Assembly: GCA_022819985.1 (NCBI GenBank)
Contig: JAJEGH010000036.1
Coordinates: 1 to 64,000, forward strand
Direction of reading: 5' to 3'
Length of the DNA: 64,000 bases
Origin: Alphaproteobacteria bacterium
GTDB taxonomy: Bacteria; Pseudomonadota; Alphaproteobacteria; Bin65
The position numbers and the translations under genes are program-made. Below, in pieces: positions 57,924-64,000 of the stretch (position 1 is the stretch's first letter; every line of letters begins with the position of its first letter). A model generated the notes under the pieces. That model ran no database searches, had not been told where the DNA came from, and worked only from the letters and a program-made list of their open reading frames with translations.

Positions 57924-60681
57924 GGCCGGCCTCCTGCACAGCAAGAAGAGCTTCGCGGACCCGGTGCGGCAGCGCCGGCGCGTGGCGCAGCCGCACGCCC
58001 GTCGCATGGTGGACCGCGTTGAAGATCGCCGGCGCGGTCGGGATCAGCGCCTGCTCGCCGATGCCCTTGGCGCCGTAGGGACCGAGCGGTTCCGGGTCCT
58101 CGATCAGGATCGTATCGATCGGCGGAATGTCGCCGAAGGTCGGGATCAGATAGTCGTGCAGGTTTTCCGTCCGGCCCGGGACATACTCTTCCATCAGCGC
58201 AAGCCCGAGGCCCTGGGCGACGCCGCCGTGGATCTGCCCTTCCAGCAGCGTCGGGTTGATGGCGCGGCCGACATCGTGGGCGGCCACGATGCGCTGAACC
58301 TTGACGGTTCCCAGTTCGATGTCGATGTCGATGACGGCAAGATGCGCGCCGAAACCGTAGGTCGCGTAGGGTACGCCCTGCCCGTCCGCGTCCAGCGGCT
58401 CGGTCGGCGGATCGAAGGTGCCGTCAGCGGCGAGCACGTCGCCTTCGGCGTCGCGCGCCATCGCCCGGAGATCGAGGGTCCGTTCGGCGTCGCCATCGCG
58501 CAACACGATCCGACCATCGCCGATCTCCAGCGCCGCAGCCGGGCCGACATTGGCGAGGCGCAGGATATCCGCCCGCAGCGTTTCACCCGCGATCTGGGTC
58601 GCGCGGCCGGACACGAAGGTCTGGCGCGACGCCGAGGACTTGCCGGCGTCGGCCGTCCGGTCGGTGTCTCCTGCGATGTTGGCGATCCGCTCGACCGGCA
58701 CACCGAGCGCGTCGGCGGCGATCTGGGGCATGATCGTGTTCGGCCCCTGCCCCATGTCCATCGCGCCGTTGTAGAGCGTTACCTGCCCCTCGGCCGAAAT
58801 GCCGATCTTCATGGTCGACGGGTTGGACATGGAGGTGTTGCCGCAGCCATACCACATGCCGGCGACGCCGACGCCCCGGCGCAGCGGCCCGCCGGCCCGG
58901 TTGATCCGCTCCGCTTCGGCCCGCTCCCGGTCCCAGTCCGCCTGCAAGGCTTCGAAACAGTCGGCAAGGCCGGCGCTGTGCTCCAGAACCTGGCCGGACG
59001 AGGTTTCGTCGCCCTTGCGGATCGCGTTCCTCAGGCGGAAAGCAAGCGGATCGATGCCGCATTGCCCGGCGAGATCGTCGAGCAGGGCTTCGTTGGCGAT
59101 CGCCGATTGCGGCACGCCGAAGCCGCGAAAGGCGCCGGATGGCGGCGCATTGGTCAGCCAGGCGCAGCTCGTGTTCTTGACATGCGGGACGACATAGGGA
59201 CCGGTCGCGTGGACAGGGACCCGGTCGGCGACCGTCGGCCCCCAGGAGGCATAGGCGCCGCTGTCGAAATCGCCGTGGAACTCGAAGGCGGTCAGCGTGC
59301 CTTCGGCGGTGCAGCCGGCGCGCGCCCGGATCGCGGCCGGATGGCGTTTGGTCGAGGATGCCATGCTCTCCGGCCGCGTATAGGTGCAGCGCACCGGCAC
59401 GCCCAGCGTCCAGGCGGCGAGCGCGACCAAGGGCTGGACGGAAAGGTCGAGCTTGCCGCCGAAGCCGCCGCCGCATGCGGTCGGGACGATCCGCACCTGC
59501 TCCTCCCCGATGCCGAGGATGAGGGCGGTCTCGTCCCGGTCCATATAAGGCGACTGGGTGGAGACGTGAATTTCGAGCCGGTCGCCGATCCGGCGCGCCC
59601 AGCCGGCCTCGGGCTCGATATAGGCATGCTCGACGAAGCTGGTCCGCCATTCGCCCCCGGCGACGAAATCGGCCTCAGCGAAACCCCGTTCGATGTCACC
59701 CTTGACCACTCGGCCGCGCGCCAGGACGTTGCCGTCCCGGCCGGCCTGGACAATGGCGGCGCCGCTTGCAGCCGCGCCTTCAACGCCGACGACCGGCTCT
59801 TCTTCGTGCCAGGAAACCGGCAGGTCCTCGTCGCGCAGGGCCGCAACCGCAGCGCTGTTGCCTACCACTGCGAGAACGGCCTCGCCCCGGTAGCGCACGA
59901 TCCGGTCGGCCAGCACGGGCTGGTCCTTGCCGACCGGATAGACACCGAAGGCGTTGCTGCCGGGGATGTCGGCGGCGGTCAGGACGGCAGCGATGCCGGG
60001 CCGGGCCTGCCGGAAAGCCGCCAGGTCACCGGTTTCGAATCGGCCCCGTGCGACCGGCGAGCGGATGACGCGCAGGGTGAGCGCATCCGGCGGCGCGAAA
60101 TCCGCGCCGAACACCTCGTCGCCGGTGAGCTTGGGCGTTCCGTCCAGCCGGGCGATCCGGGCGCCGACCGCCGCGGCCGGTCGGACATGGGTCTCCGGCT
60201 CAGCGCAGGGCTGCGATCCGGCCACGTCGAGCACGGCTTCGACGATCTTGCGATAGCCGGTGCAGCGGCAAAGGACGCCGCCGAGCGCGTCGGCCGCTTC
60301 CCGTTCGGTCGGCGACGGGTTCCTGTCGAGCAGGTCGCGCGCCGCCATCAGCATGCCCGGCGTGCAGATGCCGCACTGGGCCGCGCCGTGGCGCAGGAAG
60401 GCCGCCTGGAGATCGGAGAGCGCGCGGTCCCGGGCCAGTCCTTCGACCGTCGTCACGTCGCGCCCGGCCGCCTGGGCGACCGGGACCATGCAGGCGCAGA
60501 CCTGTTCGCCGTCCAGCAGCACCGTGCAGGCGCCGCAATCGCCGGCGTCGCAGCCGACCTTGGTGCCGGTCAGGCCGAGTTCGCTGCGCAGAGCCTCAGC
60601 CAGCCGGGTCGCCGGCGGACTGCGCAGCGCCGCCGCTTCGCCGTTAACGGTGAGCTTCGTTGCGGCCGCCGCGATATTCAT
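57916..60681 (-). CDS. Fused Fe-S/molybdopterin hydroxylase (xanthine oxidase family)
   Basis: A 921-residue fusion. Residues 1-155 are a two-cluster 2Fe-2S domain: C44, C49, C52, C64 (CDAGDCGAC) and C103, C106, C138, C140 (CGICTPGM, LCRCTGY). From about 165 the molybdopterin part follows, with RIARLDGTPKLTGDEVFGAD, GGGFGGKLDLSVQP, SGAFRGFGVPQSA and, near 880, GAKGIGEQALIPTA with the catalytic Glu. It hydroxylates a carbon next to a ring nitrogen or an aldehyde using water; the pathway context suggests nicotinate to 6-hydroxynicotinate. Overlaps the FAD subunit stop by 4 bp (ATGA) and the next gene's start. Confidence 0.9.
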   Translation of the reverse strand: MNIAAAATKLTVNGEAAALRSPPATRLAEALRSELGLTGTKVGCDAGDCGACTVLLDGEQVCACMVPVAQAAGRDVTTVEGLARDRALSDLQAAFLRHGAAQCGICTPGMLMAARDLLDRNPSPTEREAADALGGVLCRCTGYRKIVEAVLDVAGSQPCAEPETHVRPAAAVGARIARLDGTPKLTGDEVFGADFAPPDALTLRVIRSPVARGRFETGDLAAFRQARPGIAAVLTAADIPGSNAFGVYPVGKDQPVLADRIVRYRGEAVLAVVGNSAAVAALRDEDLPVSWHEEEPVVGVEGAAASGAAIVQAGRDGNVLARGRVVKGDIERGFAEADFVAGGEWRTSFVEHAYIEPEAGWARRIGDRLEIHVSTQSPYMDRDETALILGIGEEQVRIVPTACGGGFGGKLDLSVQPLVALAAWTLGVPVRCTYTRPESMASSTKRHPAAIRARAGCTAEGTLTAFEFHGDFDSGAYASWGPTVADRVPVHATGPYVVPHVKNTSCAWLTNAPPSGAFRGFGVPQSAIANEALLDDLAGQCGIDPLAFRLRNAIRKGDETSSGQVLEHSAGLADCFEALQADWDRERAEAERINRAGGPLRRGVGVAGMWYGCGNTSMSNPSTMKIGISAEGQVTLYNGAMDMGQGPNTIMPQIAADALGVPVERIANIAGDTDRTADAGKSSASRQTFVSGRATQIAGETLRADILRLANVGPAAALEIGDGRIVLRDGDAERTLDLRAMARDAEGDVLAADGTFDPPTEPLDADGQGVPYATYGFGAHLAVIDIDIELGTVKVQRIVAAHDVGRAINPTLLEGQIHGGVAQGLGLALMEEYVPGRTENLHDYLIPTFGDIPPIDTILIEDPEPLGPYGAKGIGEQALIPTAPAIFNAVHHATGVRLRHAPALPHRVREALLAVQEAGHT

Positions 60682-61532
60682 GCGCCCGCTCCTATTCGCC
60701 GGCCCATGTCCGACAGGCCGCGGCGCAGCATGGTGAGGGTGGCATCCATCCGGAATCCGGCCGAACCGCGCACATCGTCGATCGGTGTAAGGACGGTTTC
60801 GACCGTTTCGGCCGAAACCGCCTCGCCCAGCGCCGCATCCAGCGGCCGGCCATTCAGGGCGGCTTCCAGCGCGGGCAGACGCCGCGTCACCGGGGAACAG
60901 GCGCCGACGGCGATCCGGGCATTGCCGACGGTCCCGCCGTCCGGCACCAGGACGATGCCGATCATCACGATGGATATGACGAGATAACGCCGCGCGCCGA
61001 GCTTCAGAAAGGCGCTGGCCGCGGCGCCGGGCAGTTTCGGAACCAGTACGGCGGTGACTATCTCGTTCGACTCCAGGGCCGTCGTCCGGTTGCCGGTGAG
61101 AAAATCCGTTACAGGCAGGCGCCGCACGCCATCGGCAGCGGAGAGTTCGACCTCAGCCTCGAGCGCCGCCAGGTTGGGCGCGCCATCGGCCGCCGGCGAG
61201 GCGTTGCACAGATTGCCGGCGAGGGTTCCGGCATTCTGGATCTGCACGCCGCCGACCTCGCGCGCCGCGTCCTTGAGACCGTCGAAACAGGCCGGCAGGT
61301 CGGCCCGGACAAGGTCCATCCAGGTCGTGAGCGCGCCGATGCGCCAATAGCCACCCTCGTCGGCAATGCCGCGCAGGGCGGCGATACCGGTCAGGTCGAG
61401 CAGATCGTCGTCGAGCGGCCGGCCGACCCGGCCGGGGAAATAGTCGGTCCCGCCGGCGAGCACGGTCAACGGCCGGCACCGCAACGCGTCCAGCGCCTCT
61501 TCGAGATTGTCCGGCCGCAGATAAACCGACAT
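60678..61532 (-). CDS. FAD-binding (medium) subunit of the molybdenum hydroxylase
   Basis: A 284-residue subunit of the CoxM/XdhB type. The FAD segments are LTVLAGGTDYFPGRVG (about 23-38) and GVQIQNAGTLAGNLCNASPAADGAPNLAALEAEVEL (about 93-128), followed by VTDFLTGNRTTALESNEIVTAVLVP and the C-terminal CO-dehydrogenase flavoprotein domain. It passes electrons from the Fe-S clusters to the final acceptor. First structural gene after the MarR gene, with an operator-like palindrome just upstream of its start. Confidence 0.92.
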   Translation of the reverse strand: MSVYLRPDNLEEALDALRCRPLTVLAGGTDYFPGRVGRPLDDDLLDLTGIAALRGIADEGGYWRIGALTTWMDLVRADLPACFDGLKDAAREVGGVQIQNAGTLAGNLCNASPAADGAPNLAALEAEVELSAADGVRRLPVTDFLTGNRTTALESNEIVTAVLVPKLPGAAASAFLKLGARRYLVISIVMIGIVLVPDGGTVGNARIAVGACSPVTRRLPALEAALNGRPLDAALGEAVSAETVETVLTPIDDVRGSAGFRMDATLTMLRRGLSDMGRRIGAGA

Positions 61533-61575
61533 CCTCGTCCCTACCCGACCGCTTCCGTCAACTCGAACTGGTCGT

Positions 61576-61596
61576 CAAATTTGTTTGTATACAAAT
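61576..61596. promoter_or_regulatory. MarR-type operator-like palindrome upstream of the hydroxylase operon
   Basis: CAAATTTGTTTGTATACAAAT contains the perfect 12-bp palindrome TTTGTATACAAA (61584-61595), overlapping a second palindrome CAAATTTG (61576-61583). It is about 45 bases before the FAD subunit start, in the 106-bp gap behind marR and within an A/T-rich patch. MarR dimers bind palindromes of this size, so it is the natural target of the neighbouring regulator. Confidence 0.65.
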
Positions 61597-61638
61597 GGTT
61601 TTCCGGATCATATCGAACCTGCCGCCGCCGCGCAAGCA

Positions 61639-62061
61639 TCAAGTGATTTTCTCGAGCAAACGCAAGAATGTCGCCCTTTCGCGCGGCGACAACGGATCCA
61701 GCGTCTCCGCCGTGACGCCGAAGCCATCCTTCTGCGCCGCCGCCAGCAGCGCTGCCCCGGGTTCGGTCAGGCGCCACTGGGTGCGCCTCCGGTCTTCCTG
61801 GTCCGCCCGTCCCGCGATCAGGCCGCGTCCGGAGAGGCGGCCGATCACCCCCTTCATGGTCGCAGGGTCCATCGCAGTCAGCCGGCCGAGCCGGTTCTGC
61901 GAGACCTCGCCTTCGTCCGCGATCTTGGCAAGCGCGGCGAACTGGGTCGGCGTCAGGCCGTGCCCGGCGAAGCGCGCCGAGAAGATCGCCGTCGCCCGCT
62001 GATGCGCCCGGCGCAGCAGGAAGCCGATCTGCTCCTCCAGCCGGTAGTCGCCGATGCTCAC
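61639..62061 (-). CDS. MarR family transcriptional regulator
   Basis: A 140-residue winged-helix regulator. LTPTQFAALAKIADEGEVSQNRLGRLTAMDPATMKGVIGRLSGRGLIAG (about 36-84) is the DNA-binding part, with DQEDRRRTQWRLTEPG as the wing, and helices at both ends for dimerisation. It heads the catabolic cluster and probably represses it until its aromatic ligand appears. The operator-like palindrome at 61576 supports this. Confidence 0.92.
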   Translation of the reverse strand: MSIGDYRLEEQIGFLLRRAHQRATAIFSARFAGHGLTPTQFAALAKIADEGEVSQNRLGRLTAMDPATMKGVIGRLSGRGLIAGRADQEDRRRTQWRLTEPGAALLAAAQKDGFGVTAETLDPLSPRERATFLRLLEKIT

Positions 62062-62218
62062 GCGGACGGAACCCTCCGGAACGGCACGGCGCGGGTTGCT
62101 GTGTAGGCCAATTGCTCGACTCCGGATCCGGATCGCGACTGCGCCGGTGTAATGGTGCGGCTACATCCTGTCCAGACGAAGCCCTTGAGCCGTACAAAGA
62201 ACGCTCTACGTCTCCCCG

Positions 62219-62323
62219 ATGATCGGACCCATTCATCCGGGCGTGACGCTCCGGGAAGATTTCATGGAGCCTTACAGGCTGAGTGCCAACGGCCTCGTCA
62301 AGCGGCTCGACGCCGTCGCTTGA
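62219..62323 (+). pseudogene. Truncated HigA-type antitoxin fragment
   Basis: A 34-codon frame reading MIGPIHPGVTLREDFMEPYR and then LSANGLVKRLDAVA before a TGA. This is the N-terminal third of HigA-type antitoxins (pattern (I/P)HPGE.LREEFM.PLGLS...LA..L.V), cut off before the helix-turn-helix is complete. No higB toxin sequence is recognisable upstream. It lies between the MarR gene and an acyl-CoA synthetase gene whose stop is 10 bp away: a decayed toxin-antitoxin scar. Confidence 0.7.
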
Positions 62324-62332
62324 GCCGACGCC

Positions 62333-63988
62333 CTACTCCGCGTTCGCCCGTTCGCGCAGTTCGACCCGGCGGATCTTGCCGGAGATTGTCTTCGGCAGAT
62401 CTGTCACGAAATCGATTTCGCGGGGATATTTGTAGGGCGCGGTCGTCGCCTTGACGAAATCCTGCAGGGTTTCGGCCATCGCCTCGCCGGCCTCGAAGCC
62501 CTCGGCGAGCACGACAAAGGCCTTGACGATCTCGCCGCGCAGTTCGTCCCGCTTGCCGACGACCGCGGACTCGGCGACCGCCTCGTGTTCGATCAGGGCG
62601 CTCTCGACCTCGAACGGGCTGATCCGGTAGCCGGCCGAGGAGATCAGGTCGTCGGCCCGGCCGACGAACCAGATATAGCCGTCGGCGTCCCGCGTCGCGG
62701 TATCGCCGGTAAAGTACCAGCCGTGGCGGAAGCATTTCGCGTTGGCCGCGTCGTCCTCGAAATAGCCGTCGAACAGGCCGGGCGGCCAGGTCCCGCCGTC
62801 GGTGCGCACCGCGATGTGTCCGACCTCGCCGTCCGGCAGGCGGTTGCCGCCATCGTCGACGATATCGACCTCCATGCCCGGCACCGGCTTGCCCATGGAG
62901 CCCGGCCGCACCTCGAATCCGGGGACGCCCGGCACGTTGGCGACCAGGTTGACGGTCTCGGTCTGGCCGTAACCGTCGTGGATGATCGTGCCGGTGGCGT
63001 CCTTCCAGGCGCGGATCGCCTCGGGGTTGAGCGGCTCGCCGGCGCCCACCGTATGGCGGATCGACGACAGGTCGTAGGCCGACATATCGGTCTGCATGAA
63101 GGCGCGGAACACGGTCGGCGGCGCGCACAGCGTCGTGATGCCGTGCTCGGCGAACAGGCGCAAATGGGCATCGGCGTCGAAGGCCGGGACCGGATTGTAG
63201 AGCATGACGGCGGCGCCGATCTGCCACTGGCCGAACAGCTTGCCCCAGGCCGCCTTGGCCCAGCCGGTGTCGCTCATCGTCCAGTGCAGGTCGTCTTCGC
63301 GCAAATCGTGCCAGTAGCGGGCGGTCAGCGTGTGGGCGATGGCGTATTCGTGGCTGCGCGGCACCAGCTTCGGGAAGGCTGTGGTGCCGGAGGTGAAATA
63401 GGCCAGCATGGTCTCGTCGCGGCGCGTGGCCTCGACCTCGCTGCGGTCGAGCCGGTCGCTCGCCGCCGCGCAGGCCGCCTCGCAATGGACCCAGTCGCCG
63501 TGCGGGGCGCCGACCACGACGACCTGCTCCAGGGTCGGGCATTTTTCGCGCACCGCCTCGATCTTCGCGGCATGGTCGGCGGTGATGATGGCGAAGCGCG
63601 CCCGGCTCTTGTTGATCCGGTATTCGATATCCTTGGGCTGCAGCAGGTTGGTGCCCGGCATGGCGACGACGCCGAGCTTGATGCAGCCGATCATGGTCTC
63701 GTACCAGGCCGGTATCCGCGGGATCATCATGAAGGCGAAATCGCCCCTGGCCGCGCCGATGCCGCGCAGCACGTTGGCGAAGCGGTTGGACGCCGCGGAG
63801 AGATCGGAGAAGCGCCGGATTTCGTGCGCGCCGGTATTGGCGTCGACATAGACGAAGGCCGTCTTGTCCCGCTCGGCGGCGCGCCGGTCGATCAGGTCGA
63901 AGCCGAAATTGTAGAATTCCGGCGCCGGCAGGCGGACGCCTTCGGCCAGCGCGGTCTGGTAATCGGGCAAGTCGATATAGCCGGTCAT
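62333..63988 (-). CDS. Acyl-CoA synthetase (AMP-forming, AcsM/benzoate-CoA ligase-like)
   Basis: A 551-residue adenylating enzyme. Motifs are YFTSGTTAFPKLVPRSHEY (P-loop, about 193-211), the A5 motif DGYGQTETVNL, the A7 motif WYFTGDTATRDADGYIWFVGRADD and the C-terminal lysine in LPKTISGKIRRVELR. The ATP-binding loop is a normal TSGTT. It activates a medium-chain or aromatic acid to its CoA thioester. It starts at 63988, close to the window edge. Its stop is 10 bp from the HigA fragment. It might supply CoA esters for the same catabolic pathway, but is separated from it by the scar. Confidence 0.9.
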   Translation of the reverse strand: MTGYIDLPDYQTALAEGVRLPAPEFYNFGFDLIDRRAAERDKTAFVYVDANTGAHEIRRFSDLSAASNRFANVLRGIGAARGDFAFMMIPRIPAWYETMIGCIKLGVVAMPGTNLLQPKDIEYRINKSRARFAIITADHAAKIEAVREKCPTLEQVVVVGAPHGDWVHCEAACAAASDRLDRSEVEATRRDETMLAYFTSGTTAFPKLVPRSHEYAIAHTLTARYWHDLREDDLHWTMSDTGWAKAAWGKLFGQWQIGAAVMLYNPVPAFDADAHLRLFAEHGITTLCAPPTVFRAFMQTDMSAYDLSSIRHTVGAGEPLNPEAIRAWKDATGTIIHDGYGQTETVNLVANVPGVPGFEVRPGSMGKPVPGMEVDIVDDGGNRLPDGEVGHIAVRTDGGTWPPGLFDGYFEDDAANAKCFRHGWYFTGDTATRDADGYIWFVGRADDLISSAGYRISPFEVESALIEHEAVAESAVVGKRDELRGEIVKAFVVLAEGFEAGEAMAETLQDFVKATTAPYKYPREIDFVTDLPKTISGKIRRVELRERANAE

Positions 63989-64000
63989 GGCGGCTCCGGG

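Overview
The window is GC-rich, densely packed DNA with the character of an alphaproteobacterium. The signs are a C4-pathway 5-aminolevulinate synthase, the rplM-rpsI-argC gene order typical of that class, an LpxD acyltransferase (so an LPS-bearing outer membrane), a proton-pumping transhydrogenase, and a chain of catabolic genes for methylated and N-containing compounds. A DddP-like M24 enzyme and the sarcosine oxidase suggest, but do not prove, a marine or osmolyte-consuming lifestyle. No rRNA, tRNA, CRISPR array or intact insertion sequence was found.

Layout. 1-9.2 kb: the end of an AmiS/UreI-type amide/urea channel with an FmdB zinc-ribbon protein, a CrcB fluoride exporter, a sugar aminotransferase and hemA, a small unknown protein behind a region of inverted repeats, an FAD oxidoreductase with a Rid protein, a homocysteine methyltransferase relative and a RelE-type toxin-antitoxin pair. 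9.3-16.3 kb: an orphan NuoE-NuoF fusion (formate dehydrogenase beta type) next to a complete sarcosine oxidase operon soxBDAG. 16.8-20.7 kb: class II aldolase plus a TAXI-TRAP transporter. 20.7-21.6 kb: an intergenic repeat island. 21.6-37 kb: housekeeping genes (lpxD, rplM, rpsI, argC, alkD-like, valS) mixed with two tandem methyltransferases, a SnoaL-like protein, an MDR reductase, an XRE regulator divergent from a desaturase, and a PhnD-like protein. 37-44.9 kb: pntAB, a four-gene operon of two hot-dog dehydratases with a di-iron oxygenase and its reductase, a DddP-like M24 enzyme and a stand-alone receiver protein.

The most notable system is 45.1-62.1 kb, all on the minus strand. Read in transcription order it is: MarR regulator, FAD subunit, fused Fe-S/molybdopterin hydroxylase, 6-hydroxynicotinate reductase-like protein, UPF0280 protein, Rieske oxygenase, branched-chain-type ABC transporter (livK, fused livHM, livG, livF), DUF1185 protein, enamidase-like amidohydrolase and a second molybdopterin hydroxylase subunit. 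Hydroxylase, ring reductase and enamidase are the three steps of the reductive nicotinate route known from Eubacterium barkeri. Here they are linked to a dedicated importer, a Rieske oxygenase and a MarR-type operator-like palindrome. I propose it degrades a pyridine carboxylate (nicotinate, or a methylated form such as trigonelline or homarine); the substrate is inference.

The window ends with a broken HigA antitoxin fragment and an acyl-CoA synthetase.
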